From the NCBI RefSeq assembly GCF_001509555.1, contig NZ_LMAS01000008.1, positions 1 through 64,000 of the forward strand: DNA of 64,000 nt, given 5' to 3'. Made by a program: the position numbers and the translations under genes. Each line of letters begins with the position of its first letter. Position 1 is the stretch's first letter. The stretch is from Bacillus sp. FJAT-29937 (GTDB lineage Bacteria; Bacillota; Bacilli; Bacillales; Cytobacillaceae). Under the pieces are notes generated by a model, which ran no database searches, was not told where the DNA came from, and saw only the letters and a list, made by a program, of their open reading frames with translations. Below, piece after piece: positions 25,736 through 35,045 of this stretch.

Positions 25736-25754
25736 CAACATCAATACCCTTATA

Positions 25755-25787
25755 AAACACGAAAGCTGCCGCCTCTATGGCGACAGC
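25755..25787 (-). terminator. yfkF terminator
   Basis: Minus strand GCTGTCGCC, ATAGA, GGCGGCAGC then TTTCGTGTTTT. It lies 125 bases beyond the yfkF stop. Confidence 0.6.
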
Positions 25788-25911
25788 AATTACTCTAAGT
25801 TGAAAAATACAGTTGTTTTAGGTTGTTAATCATAGTTTACTATATAGGTTATGAAATGGAAAGGAATATGTTCCTCTTTTTATAATAATTATTAATTTAT
25901 TATTATTTTAC

Positions 25912-27093
25912 TTATTGAGAATAAGATTCCTTCTCAGTGGCCACTTGTTTTTGCCCGAAAATAACAACCGTTAAGAATATAAGTAACAGCATGATACTTA
26001 TAATATGAAAGAAGCTGAAGGACTTAAAATGCTGGATGAAAACTCCGCCAAGAAAAGGTCCCGCCAAGCTTCCGATGCTGAACGCAACTCCGCAAAGCAA
26101 ATTTCCTGTTGGCAGCATATTTTTCGGTGTTAAATCAGCCATATAACTGATCCCTAAGGAAAAAGTAGATCCGACAACCATCCCGGCAATGAATAAACAA
26201 ATCGTTAACCCAATCATCAGCTCTTCCAGAAAACTAGCGGTCATAAAACTTAAACATCCGGTAAAAAGAATGATCATTAAAATATTTCTTCTGCCGTACT
26301 TGTCGCTTAATAATCCAAGCGGCAATTGAAATACAATCGCCCCAATCGCAAATGCTGTTAAGAGCATGGAAACATTCGTAACCTCAAGTCCGATCCTCAG
26401 CCCATAAACTGGAAAGCTTCCATTTAATGAGGATTCAAGAAATCCATAGCCAAAGGCAGGAAGAAAGGCAACCCAGCCGTATTTAATTGCTTTATTAAAT
26501 CTCTTCATTGTTGCTTTAAACGAATTTACTTCAATCGTTTGATCTGGAAAATCGTTTTTTAATGAAAATACGAATAACCATGCAATGAGGCAAAGTACGG
26601 ATGAAACAATAAAAGGCAGGGCTTCGTTAATTTTTAACAACGGTGCCATCATCGGTCCAACTGCAAAGCCCGCTCCAAAAAACAACCCATATAATGAGAG
26701 ATTACGGCCTCTTTTATGTTCTGGTGAAAACGAAGTGATCCACGTCTGTGTCCCGAAATGCAGGGAGTGATCACCAATTCCAATCAATAGACGAAGGAAA
26801 AACCAAAACCAGAAGGATTTCCAAAGAGGGAATAGCATGAGAGAAATAATAACAAGTAAACCGCCAAAAATGATGACTGGTTTATATCCGTACTTTCTCA
26901 ATGGGTGTTCCATAAACGGGGATACGAGTAAAATTCCGATATACAGCCCCGTTGCATTTAACCCGTTTAAGCTCGAGGAAACTCCTTCATTTTCAAAGAT
27001 AATGGCTATTAACGGAAGCAGCATTCCTTGGCTAAATCCTGAGATTGCCACAATACTAACTAAAATCCAAAAACGCAAATTTTCATTCTTCAT
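25912..27093 (-). CDS. yfkF: MFS transporter YfkF
   Basis: 393 aa with 12 predicted membrane segments; the loop 2-3 region is degenerate (EHPLRKYGYKPVI) and loop 8-9 reads LSDKYGRRNIL. Its place between pfeT and the divergent chaA, in the yfk block, supports YfkF. Substrate unknown. Confidence 0.82.
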   Translation of the reverse strand: MKNENLRFWILVSIVAISGFSQGMLLPLIAIIFENEGVSSSLNGLNATGLYIGILLVSPFMEHPLRKYGYKPVIIFGGLLVIISLMLFPLWKSFWFWFFLRLLIGIGDHSLHFGTQTWITSFSPEHKRGRNLSLYGLFFGAGFAVGPMMAPLLKINEALPFIVSSVLCLIAWLFVFSLKNDFPDQTIEVNSFKATMKRFNKAIKYGWVAFLPAFGYGFLESSLNGSFPVYGLRIGLEVTNVSMLLTAFAIGAIVFQLPLGLLSDKYGRRNILMIILFTGCLSFMTASFLEELMIGLTICLFIAGMVVGSTFSLGISYMADLTPKNMLPTGNLLCGVAFSIGSLAGPFLGGVFIQHFKSFSFFHIISIMLLLIFLTVVIFGQKQVATEKESYSQ

Positions 27094-27245
27094 TTTTCAA
27101 AACCTCAACTTTTGGACAGAAATTCCAGCATAAAATTAATAAATAATGACTCAATAATGATGGTATATGCAATCAGAATTCTTGGCAACAAAAATCATTT
27201 TTTTCATTCTTTTGGGAAAGATATGGTGACGCGCGCTTTATTTCG

Positions 27246-27335
27246 TGAGATCGGTCGGCCAGTGTAAAAGATGTACTGGCCAAAGTTCAATATATCGGCC
27301 ACTTTGATTGGGATATCGGTCACATTCTTATTTGA
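27246..27335. repeat. Short degenerate repeats before chaA
   Basis: GGCCAGT-N11-ACTGGCC (27258-27282), then ATATCGGCCACTTT and ATATCGGTCACATT. Possibly operators or remnants of an intergenic repeat. Confidence 0.4.
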
Positions 27336-27352
27336 AGGGATGAGTTATAAGA

Positions 27353-28411
27353 ATGAACAAAATTTTTTCCGCACTTGTCTTTATCGGGGTTCCACTATCC
27401 GTCATTGGAACACTTATGCATTGGTCCAGTATTTTAATGTTTATTATTTATTGCTTAACTATTATTTCGCTTGCAAGCTTTATGGGAAGGGCTACTGAGA
27501 GCCTCGCAATCGTTACAGGCCCTCGGGTGGGAGGTTTGCTGAATGCTACGTTCGGTAATGCAGTTGAATTAATTATCTCGATATTTGCATTAAAAGAAGG
27601 CTTAATTGGAGTAGTGCTTGCGTCCCTAACAGGCTCTGTCCTCGGAAACCTCCTATTAGTTGCTGGTTTATCCTTTTTTATTGGGGGACTTAAATATAAG
27701 CGGCAGACCTTCAATGTGTATGATGCAAGACATAATTCAGGATTGCTCATGTTTGGAGTGATTGTGGCATTTGTCATCCCAGAAATATTTTCAATGAAGA
27801 TGTCAGACAGCGATACGCTTAATTTCAGTGTAGGGATTTCGGTTATTTTAATTGCTTTATATTTAGCTGCATTATTTTTCAAACTTGTTACACATCGCGG
27901 AGTATATCAGACAGAAAATGTGAGTGAAGATAGACATGAAGAGGAAGAGCCTGAATGGAGAAAGGGAAAAGCGCTGCTCATTCTTGCTCTAGCAACTGTT
28001 GCTGTTGCTTATGTATCTGAAAATTTAGTCCACACATTTCAAGCAGTCGGTGAAACCTTTGGCTGGACAGAATTATTTATTGGGGTTGTAATCGTTGCGA
28101 TAGTAGGGAATGCGGCAGAGCATGCATCAGCGATTATTATGGCTTACAAAAATAAAATGGATATTGCTGTTGAGATAGCTGTTGGGTCAACCTTACAAGT
28201 GGCGATGTTCGTTGCCCCATTGCTAGTGTTAATTTCTTTAATGTTCCCAGTATCAATGCCATTAGTTTTTACAATGCCAGAGCTAATTACAATGGTGACC
28301 TCTGCACTTCTCATGATCATTATTTCAAATGATGGGGAAACGAATTGGTTTGAAGGGGCTACTTTACTTGCAGCCTATTTAATAATGGGGATCGGGTTTT
28401 ATTTATTATAG
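27353..28411 (+). CDS. chaA: Calcium/proton antiporter ChaA (YfkE)
   Basis: 352 aa, CaCA superfamily cation/H+ exchanger. Two homologous halves carry the acidic alpha repeats GNAVELIISIFALKEG and GNAAEHASAIIMAYKNKMD, with the essential glutamates. About 11 membrane segments. GAAGGGATGAGTTATAAGA precedes the ATG. In B. subtilis YfkE is a Ca2+/H+ antiporter. Confidence 0.95.
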   Translation: MNKIFSALVFIGVPLSVIGTLMHWSSILMFIIYCLTIISLASFMGRATESLAIVTGPRVGGLLNATFGNAVELIISIFALKEGLIGVVLASLTGSVLGNLLLVAGLSFFIGGLKYKRQTFNVYDARHNSGLLMFGVIVAFVIPEIFSMKMSDSDTLNFSVGISVILIALYLAALFFKLVTHRGVYQTENVSEDRHEEEEPEWRKGKALLILALATVAVAYVSENLVHTFQAVGETFGWTELFIGVVIVAIVGNAAEHASAIIMAYKNKMDIAVEIAVGSTLQVAMFVAPLLVLISLMFPVSMPLVFTMPELITMVTSALLMIIISNDGETNWFEGATLLAAYLIMGIGFYLL

Positions 28412-28423
28412 TAAAACACAAAA

Positions 28424-28460
28424 ACGACTCTGAATTAAATCCAGAGTCGTTTTAAGTTTA
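28424..28460. terminator. chaA terminator
   Basis: AAAACGACTCTG, loop, CCAGAGTCGTTTTAAGTTT; symmetric enough to act in both directions. Confidence 0.85.
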
Positions 28461-28809
28461 ATTGTTTTTCACAAAAGGATGTAAATCAAACTCGCTTTTT
28501 AGGAATTTACCACCAGCCTTTATATTGTTACTGGACCATAAAACCTTTATGTTGGAATGATGAAACTTTAATAAACTGTCATCCTCCTTTTTAGTAGCGA
28601 ATCGACTTAGCGGCCCTCCTTTTATTTGAAAGTAAGTTTATTATACATTGGATTTTGACATTTGTAAATGTTCGGAATATTACATTGGTGTTACAAATTA
28701 TTTTCACGCGGGGGTTCTGACAAATTTTTTTCCAAAATGGATAATATACTTGAACTCCGAAAAAACTATAAACAAATCGAATGAGATTGTGAGTTGAAAG
28801 GAGTCTCCC

Positions 28810-29628
28810 ATGAAAAAATACATGTCAATCTTTATTATGGGTCTAATATTTATGCTTACTTTTCAGAGCGAAGCCTCGGCCTTAATGGATGAGAAAAAAG
28901 TGAATCAAGCCCAAAAGATTATAGCCGTTCCAAACTCTGTTTTGACGATCACAAAGGAAAATACGTATCCAAACCCGGCGCAAGATTTACCAAAACTGCA
29001 GCCAAGCGAATTAACGCAAAGCTTAATTGAAACATCAAAAGTAAAAATCGAAAATCCAGATTTAATCCGGATGTTAAATGAGACGACCGTAAACAGCACC
29101 CCATTTGCCATCGGATATCGGGCGATTATCTACCTTGGGCAGTGGCCGTTAAATTATGAGTCATCCGAAACTTCCCCGAATTGGGAGTATCAAAAGATTA
29201 ATACAAATTACTTCGATAACCGTGGCGGAAATGCCCCCTATCAGATTCACTACGTTCAGGAAGCCCAAAAAATGATTAGAGGCGGCCTGACGGCAAAAGT
29301 ACCAAATACAGAAGATGTCAAAAAAATGATGCTCTTAAAGGCAATGGATAAATCCGGACTGCCGCTTTCCTTCGATACAATAATCGGAGCTGGAACAAAA
29401 AAGGATCATAAATACAATATCCCGCCAAAAAGACTAGGCTATTTATACGGCTACGCCCCAGCCATTAATGAAAAAGGAAAGGTAACCTACGGGGAAGTCT
29501 ATTTAATGCTTAAAGGCAATAAGAAAATGATCATTATTAAAAATGTAACATCCCAAGGAGTCGGCGCATGGATCCCAATACAGGATCATGTATCATTTGG
29601 GTTTTTCGCATCAGAGCGGCCAAGATAA
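28810..29628 (+). CDS. yfkD: YfkD-like exported protein
   Basis: 272 aa with an N-terminal signal sequence (KKYMSIFIMGLIFMLTFQSEASA) and a soluble domain (PFAIGYRAIIYLGQWPLNYESSETSPNWEYQKINTN is characteristic). No lipobox cysteine. GAAAGGAGTCTCCC precedes the ATG. Function unknown; the neighbourhood matches B. subtilis yfkD-yfkE. Confidence 0.88.
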   Translation: MKKYMSIFIMGLIFMLTFQSEASALMDEKKVNQAQKIIAVPNSVLTITKENTYPNPAQDLPKLQPSELTQSLIETSKVKIENPDLIRMLNETTVNSTPFAIGYRAIIYLGQWPLNYESSETSPNWEYQKINTNYFDNRGGNAPYQIHYVQEAQKMIRGGLTAKVPNTEDVKKMMLLKAMDKSGLPLSFDTIIGAGTKKDHKYNIPPKRLGYLYGYAPAINEKGKVTYGEVYLMLKGNKKMIIIKNVTSQGVGAWIPIQDHVSFGFFASERPR

Positions 29629-29643
29629 TCGACTTCATCACTT

Positions 29644-29695
29644 AAACCTGTGGGACGTGTACTTCAGTACGCGTTTCTGCGGGTTTATTTTATTT
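29644..29695 (+). terminator. yfkD terminator
   Basis: AAACCTGTGG...GCGGGTTTATTTTATTT with an inner GTACTTCAGTAC hairpin. Confidence 0.65.
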
Positions 29696-29721
29696 ATGGT
29701 GCAAGTTTTAAGGGGCGAGGT

Positions 29722-30117
29722 GTAAAAACCGCTCACTATGAAATGGTCATAGTGCGTGTTTTAGGAGGGATGTGTTAAAAGTGCACACTATGAATGGGCC
29801 ATAATGCGTGTTTTAGGAGGGATGTGTTAAAAGTGCACACTATGAATGGGCCATAGTGCGTGTTTTAGGAGGGATGTGTTAAAAATGCTTACTATGAAAT
29901 GGTCATAGTGCGTGTTTTAAAAGGGATGTGTAAAAACCGCTCACTATGGAATGGTCATAGTGCGTGTTTTAGGAGGGATGTGTTAAAAATGCTCACTATG
30001 AATGGGCCATAATGCGTGTTTTAGAAGGAATGTATAAAAAATGCTTACTATGAAAGGGGCATGGTGCGTGTTTTAGAAGAAAATAGTAAAAACCGCTTAC
30101 TATGAAATGGCCATAGT
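29722..30117. repeat. 52-bp tandem repeat, 7.6 copies
   Basis: Seven exact-length 52-bp units start at 29722, 29774, 29826, 29878, 29930, 29982 and 30034; a partial one starts at 30086. Each contains a hairpin of the type CACTATG...CATAGTG followed by CGTGTTTTAGGAGGGATG. There are no unique spacers, so it is not CRISPR. It fills the 630-base gap before nhaC. Confidence 0.93.
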
Positions 30118-30183
30118 ATGGCAAGGTTATTTTTATATAAAAATAAATTGACGAAATCCCCTGAACAGTATATTATAACCATA

Positions 30184-30217
30184 TTAACGACTATTTAACG
30201 ACAATTAGAAATAGTCG
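30184..30217. promoter_or_regulatory. Operator upstream of nhaC
   Basis: TTAACGAC-TATT-TAACGACAA (30184-30204), identical over 21 bases to 33029-33049. A perfect 9-bp inverted repeat CGACTATTT / AAATAGTCG (30188-30196 with 30209-30217) overlaps it. Probable binding site of the regulator encoded between the two copies. Confidence 0.7.
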
Positions 30218-30258
30218 AAAAATTGGTTTTGATTTTATAAAAAGATAACAAAGGGGAA

Positions 30259-31689
30259 ATGAACGTGCAAAAAAGGGAGATGACGTTTGGTCTTGCGATT
30301 ATTCCGCTATTGGTAATGATTGTGGTTATGGCAATTGCGGTAGTTGTATTGGAACAAGGGCCGCATATTCCGCTTATTGTGGGAACTTCAACTGCTGCTA
30401 TTGTAGCATGGCGTGTTGGATTCAAATGGGATGAAATTGAAGAGATGATGTATAAGGGGATACGTCTAGCGCTTCCCGCAGTCGTTATTATTATGCTCGT
30501 AGGTTTAACGATTGGTGCTTGGATAGGCGGCGGAATCGTTGCAACTATGATTTTTTACGGGCTAAAAATTATTACGCCATCATTATTTCTAGTAGCTATT
30601 TGTGTGATTTGCTGTATCGTTTCATTGGCCATTGGAAGCTCTTGGTCAACAATGGGTACGATTGGGGTCGCGGGAATGGGAATTGGCTTAAGTATGGGAA
30701 TTCCTGCTCCAATGATTGCGGGTGCAATTATTTCTGGTGCTTATTTCGGCGATAAAATGTCACCGCTTTCAGACACGACGAACTTAGCGGCTGGTTTAAC
30801 TGGTACAGATTTATTTGTCCATATTAAACATATGCTTTACACGACAATCCCAGGGATCACGATTGCATTAATCGCCTATGCTATTATGGGAAGAAAATTT
30901 GCAGATGGAGCAATGGATGCCGAGAGTATTAATCAAACGATCCAGGTTCTTCAGGAAAGTTTTGTTATTTCTCCATTCCTATTAATCGTTCCTGTACTCG
31001 TTATTGTTCTAGTAGCGAAAAAAGTTCCAGCCATCCCAGCTCTTATTATTGGTATCTTGCTAGGTTTCCTATCACAAATTTTTGTACAGGGCGGAAATGT
31101 TGCCGATGCATTCGCTGCTTTACAAAGCGGATTTGTGATTGACACTGGCAATGAAATGGTTGATAACCTTTTTAACCGCGGTGGTTTAGACGAAATGATG
31201 TATACTGTTTCGATGACGATCGTGGCGATGACATTTGGGGGAATTCTCGAAAATACCGGTATGCTTCAAGCAATTGTGAACCAGCTTTTAAAGCTTGCAA
31301 AATCTGCAAAGAGCTTAGTAGCTTCAACAGTTGTATCATGTTTTGCAACAAATGTTTCTTGTTCAGAGCAATATATCTCAATTGTTATTCCATCTCGTAT
31401 GTTTGCAAAGGCTTATCGTGATAAAGGCTTGCATTCCAAAAACCTATCCCGTGCACTGGAAGATGGGGGAACGCTAACTTCTGTATTTGTTCCATGGAAT
31501 ACATGCGGTGTATTCATCCTTGCAACACTTGGTGTTCATACATTTGAATATGCTCCATACGCAATCTTAAACTTTGTTGTGCCGATTCTCTCCATCATCT
31601 TTGCCTATACAGGCTTCTCTATTGTGAAACTAACTGATAAAGAAAAGCTTGAGCTGCAGAAACAAGATGAACTAGTAATGAAAGGGTAA
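30259..31689 (+). CDS. nhaC: NhaC-family antiporter
   Basis: 476 aa, about 11 membrane segments, NhaC signature GSSWSTMGTIGVAGMGIGLSMG and GAYFGDKMSPLSDTTNLAAG. Family members exchange Na+ for H+ or couple Na+/H+ to organic acid or amino acid transport. The operator shared with the racemase/acyltransferase genes suggests that this one may carry their substrate rather than serve only in ion homeostasis. AAAGGGGAA precedes the ATG. Confidence 0.88.
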   Translation: MNVQKREMTFGLAIIPLLVMIVVMAIAVVVLEQGPHIPLIVGTSTAAIVAWRVGFKWDEIEEMMYKGIRLALPAVVIIMLVGLTIGAWIGGGIVATMIFYGLKIITPSLFLVAICVICCIVSLAIGSSWSTMGTIGVAGMGIGLSMGIPAPMIAGAIISGAYFGDKMSPLSDTTNLAAGLTGTDLFVHIKHMLYTTIPGITIALIAYAIMGRKFADGAMDAESINQTIQVLQESFVISPFLLIVPVLVIVLVAKKVPAIPALIIGILLGFLSQIFVQGGNVADAFAALQSGFVIDTGNEMVDNLFNRGGLDEMMYTVSMTIVAMTFGGILENTGMLQAIVNQLLKLAKSAKSLVASTVVSCFATNVSCSEQYISIVIPSRMFAKAYRDKGLHSKNLSRALEDGGTLTSVFVPWNTCGVFILATLGVHTFEYAPYAILNFVVPILSIIFAYTGFSIVKLTDKEKLELQKQDELVMKG

Positions 31690-31691
31690 CA

Positions 31692-31732
31692 AAAAAAGGA
31701 AGGTTCCTTAAAAAAAGAACTTTCCTTTTTCC
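31692..31732. terminator. Bidirectional terminator
   Basis: GGAAGGTTC...GAACTTTCC, A-rich on the left and T-rich on the right, between convergent nhaC and the regulator gene. Confidence 0.8.
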
Positions 31733-32992
31733 TTAAAAATAAATCGGGATATTCAGTTTATATAAGGAACGCGGACGGCCCTGCTGATAGGTCATCTCCT
31801 CTCCGACAATTTGAATGTATCCATGGTCAGTTAGCTTTTTTATCATTCTCTCAGCTGTACGCCTAGTAACTTGAAGAAAATCTGCCAGATCAGCTGATGC
31901 AAACTGATGACTGTCCTTGGAAAACTCGATAATTTTTGATAGGTTGGCAGGGCTTAATTTTGCTTTTTGTGCGATAACGTATAAATCAGGGTGGTCATTT
32001 ACGAGTTTTTGCAGTTTATGTAATTGTGGGAAAGGGCCAAGAAGATCCTTTTTTTCTGTTAAAATAAAACAACAATTGCTGCTCTCATTTTTCTCAGCAA
32101 AGCCCAAAGCGATAAGGGCATTTTTTTCAGCTTCCTTCATGGTGGCCCCATAGCCAAAGCCAACGGCGCTTCCTTGTGTTTTTGAAAAAAATTGATCAAG
32201 GACTTCATGCTTCATCGACTCTATGTCTCCTCGAGTGCTGTACAGGACAAACTGAGAGTCATTTAATTGCTGAACTGTCGCATGAATCTCGTGAGCAAAT
32301 AGATCAAGATTTTTCCGTTGTTGTTCATTTACGGAATTAACGGATATATAGCCGACAGCCACTTGTGAAGCTTGACTTTTCACATACTCAGCCTTTGCCT
32401 TCGCGTCCTGTAGACCGCGAATCAAGGAAGTCTTTGGATCAGCCATTCGAATGGCAGGAACGCCATGAAAAATTAATTGATTATAAACAGCGTGTACACT
32501 TGTGATCGCTAAATCAATTTCGCCTTGCTTCCACAGCTGCTGATGAAAGGAAATAAGCTGTTCAAAGTCATATGGTTCTTGCGGTAAAATATCCTCATAG
32601 TCTCTAACATGCAAGGGGCTTGCCTTAATATCAACTGCATCCAGGACGTTAGAAACAATAGAAGCATCAAATAAATCAATTGAAATGCGATCCAATGAAA
32701 TCTTCTTATGGTATAATGCAGCAAGCAGGGTTGAGGCAACAGCCATTTCATCCTGTGCTAAATAAAGGACAGGGATCGGCAATTGATCATGATATTTTTT
32801 CGAAAATAAATAGGGCAATGTACCAGATAGGAAGACAATATCACATGGCTTAATTTGTTTAATTAAGTACTCAGCTTCCTGTGGCTGTTTATAAATATAT
32901 CCCTCTAATTCAATATTTGGGACTTGATTCGAAACAGATTGAATACGTTCGAAAAATTCAGCTGAACCGATGACTGCAATTTTGGTTTGCAT
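31733..32992 (-). CDS. PrpR/YtrA-like multi-domain transcriptional regulator
   Basis: 419 aa. The N-terminus resembles a Rossmann-like receptor (KIAVIGSAEFFERIQSV), the middle an alpha/beta sensing domain (SAVGFGYGATMKEAEKNALIALGFA), and the C-terminus a helix-turn-helix (ADLADFLQVTRRTAERMIKKLTDHG). The exact family is not certain. It is flanked by convergent nhaC and the divergent racemase gene, both preceded by an identical operator, so it most likely controls both and itself. Confidence 0.7.
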   Translation of the reverse strand: MQTKIAVIGSAEFFERIQSVSNQVPNIELEGYIYKQPQEAEYLIKQIKPCDIVFLSGTLPYLFSKKYHDQLPIPVLYLAQDEMAVASTLLAALYHKKISLDRISIDLFDASIVSNVLDAVDIKASPLHVRDYEDILPQEPYDFEQLISFHQQLWKQGEIDLAITSVHAVYNQLIFHGVPAIRMADPKTSLIRGLQDAKAKAEYVKSQASQVAVGYISVNSVNEQQRKNLDLFAHEIHATVQQLNDSQFVLYSTRGDIESMKHEVLDQFFSKTQGSAVGFGYGATMKEAEKNALIALGFAEKNESSNCCFILTEKKDLLGPFPQLHKLQKLVNDHPDLYVIAQKAKLSPANLSKIIEFSKDSHQFASADLADFLQVTRRTAERMIKKLTDHGYIQIVGEEMTYQQGRPRSLYKLNIPIYF

Positions 32993-33028
32993 ATTTCACC
33001 TCAAAAGGGGGATTTTATATTTTATTAA

Positions 33029-33049
33029 TTAACGACTATTTAACGACAA
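33029..33049. promoter_or_regulatory. Second copy of the 21-bp operator
   Basis: TTAACGAC-TATT-TAACGACAA, identical to the site before nhaC, in the divergent region between the regulator (ends 32992) and the enolase-family gene (starts 33091). Confidence 0.75.
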
Positions 33050-33090
33050 CTATATCAAATTATTAGAAAATTGAAAAGGGGAAATTTTTT

Positions 33091-34200
33091 ATGAAAATTA
33101 CTGCTATCCATCTTTATGCTATACATTTACCTCTGCATGCACCATTTGTTATCAGCTATCACACTTACAATGATATGCCTTCTGTTATTGTTAAAATTGA
33201 AACAGACGAAGGAATTGTTGGATACGGAGAAGGTGTGGCAGATGAGCATGTGACTGGGGAATCGTTAGAGGGTGTTTACACGATTATCAAAAATACGCTT
33301 GCTCCTGTTCTTATCGGCCAAAACCCGATGGAAATCGAAAAGATTCACGACTTGATGAATAAATCGATTTACGGAGCACCAACTGCCAAAGCCGCTATTG
33401 ATATTGCTTGCTTCGATATTATGGGCAAAAAAATGCAGCAGCCGGTTTATCAGCTAATTGGCGGACGTTATCATGATGAGTTCCCAATTACACATGTGTT
33501 AAGCATTGCCGAACCTGAACAGATGGCAAGTGAAGCTGCTTCCATGCTTGAGCAAGGCTATCGTTCATTTAAAATGAAGGTGGGAACTGATGTTAGGAAA
33601 GATGTTGAGCGCATCCAAGCTGTCCGTGAGAAGGTTGGGGAGGAAATTGCGATTCGCGTGGATGTGAATCAAGGCTGGAGAAATAGTGCCAACACTCTTG
33701 TCGCGTTAAATCAATTGCGCGATTGCCATCTCGATTGGGTAGAACAGCCGGTTGTGGCCGATGATATAGATGGAATGGTTGAAATTAATGCAAAAACAAC
33801 GGTCCCTCTCATGATTGATGAAGGCTTAAAGGGACAGCGAGAAATGCTCGAGATTATTCAAAAGCGTGCAGCCCATAAGGTCAATATTAAATTGATGAAA
33901 TGCGGCGGCATTTATCCGGCAGTCAAGCTTGCGCACCAGGCAGAGCTAGCTGGAATTGAGTGTCAAATTGGATCGATGGTCGAATCCTCAGTTGGGTCTG
34001 CGGCTGGCTTCCATGTTGCTTTTTCCAAAAAAGTGATCACAAGTGTCGAGCTAACTGGCCCATTGAAATTTTCAAAGGATATCGGGAACCTTCATTACGA
34101 TGTTCCATTTATCCGCTTAACTGAAAAACCGGGGTTAGGTGTAGATATAAATGAAGAAGTACTGAATGAATTAACAGTCATACAGGATGTTGTTCGCTAG
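33091..34200 (+). CDS. Enolase-superfamily racemase/epimerase
   Basis: 369 aa, muconate-lactonising subgroup. Catalytic pattern: KxK in SFKMKVG, metal ligands Asp in RVDVNQGW, Glu in WVEQPV, Asp in MIDEGL, and the second lysine in NIKLMKCGG. This arrangement is shared by dipeptide epimerases and N-acylamino-acid racemases. The downstream GNAT gene favours an N-acylamino-acid racemase that, with the acyltransferase, interconverts D- and L-amino acids, as described for some Geobacillus. A dipeptide epimerase role is the alternative. Confidence 0.82.
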   Translation: MKITAIHLYAIHLPLHAPFVISYHTYNDMPSVIVKIETDEGIVGYGEGVADEHVTGESLEGVYTIIKNTLAPVLIGQNPMEIEKIHDLMNKSIYGAPTAKAAIDIACFDIMGKKMQQPVYQLIGGRYHDEFPITHVLSIAEPEQMASEAASMLEQGYRSFKMKVGTDVRKDVERIQAVREKVGEEIAIRVDVNQGWRNSANTLVALNQLRDCHLDWVEQPVVADDIDGMVEINAKTTVPLMIDEGLKGQREMLEIIQKRAAHKVNIKLMKCGGIYPAVKLAHQAELAGIECQIGSMVESSVGSAAGFHVAFSKKVITSVELTGPLKFSKDIGNLHYDVPFIRLTEKPGLGVDINEEVLNELTVIQDVVR

Positions 34201-34213
34201 GAGTGGTGTTTAG

Positions 34214-34915
34214 GTGATGCATATATATGAAGGAACGCTAATGAAGGAAGGCCAAACCATTCCTTTTGTAGTCCAGCCTTTAACAATGGAGGATTTAGGG
34301 AGAATTTTGGAGGTGCAGGATCAGGTCGTTTCACATCTAAATGGCAAAAATACTCTTCAGCCACTAAAGGAGGAAGAGTTCCAATATATTTTAGAGGGAA
34401 ACGGAATGATGATTGGGGCATTTACTGATGGAAAACTCATTGCTTTCCGAGCTTTATTAGTCCCTGTTATGGATGAAGAGCACTTGGGTCTAGATATTGG
34501 CCTTAGTGACTCCGAGCTGCCAAAGGTGATTTACCAGGAAATCTCAAATGTCCTCCCTGATTATCGGGGAAATCAGCTGCAGAAAATGTTGGCTGGGCTG
34601 ATTATGAAGGAATTATCAAAGAATGATCATGGTTATCGGTATGTTTGCTGTACTGTGGCTCCATTCAATGTTCCAAGCTTAAAGGATAAATTCTCACAAG
34701 ACATGCGGATCGCGGCATTGAAGGAGAAATATGGCGGCAGCCTGCGTTATATTTTTGTGAAGGATTTAGTGGAGATTATTGAGCCTGATTGGAGCGAGAG
34801 CTTGTTTATACCAATGGGGGCTACGGAAGCACAACAACTAAAGCTTTCTGAAGGCTGGAGAGGCATTCGGATGGAAGAACGTGATAGAGAGCTTTGGGTG
34901 GAGTATAAACGCTAA
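34214..34915 (+). CDS. GNAT-family N-acyltransferase
   Basis: 233 aa with a GNAT-like fold: LLVPVMDEEHLGLDIGL, then the acetyl-CoA loop region VLPDYRGNQLQKMLAGLIMKEL (a variant of Q/RxxGxG/A) and YVCCTVAPFNVPSL. It begins 13 bases after the enolase-family gene. It probably acylates (for example succinylates) an amino acid for the racemase; substrate inferred only. Confidence 0.72.
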   Translation: MMHIYEGTLMKEGQTIPFVVQPLTMEDLGRILEVQDQVVSHLNGKNTLQPLKEEEFQYILEGNGMMIGAFTDGKLIAFRALLVPVMDEEHLGLDIGLSDSELPKVIYQEISNVLPDYRGNQLQKMLAGLIMKELSKNDHGYRYVCCTVAPFNVPSLKDKFSQDMRIAALKEKYGGSLRYIFVKDLVEIIEPDWSESLFIPMGATEAQQLKLSEGWRGIRMEERDRELWVEYKR

Positions 34916-35045
34916 TTTGAATTTGTTTTTTCCTTTTTTCGTTCCTGAAAAATTCCGTTTATTTGGACATACTATTTAGTAAAAACGATTTGCGAAAAGA
35001 GGAATTTTTCGGTAGGATGGTAACGTACTGAAAGGAGAGAACGTT

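Noticed and set aside
25880..25894. PerR box (14 of 15 match) for pfeT
   Set aside because: It lies over 200 bases upstream, beyond a terminator, in a very AT-rich stretch; a chance match is likely.
29722..30117. CRISPR array
   Set aside because: Units are contiguous 52-bp tandem copies without unique spacers, and no cas genes are present.
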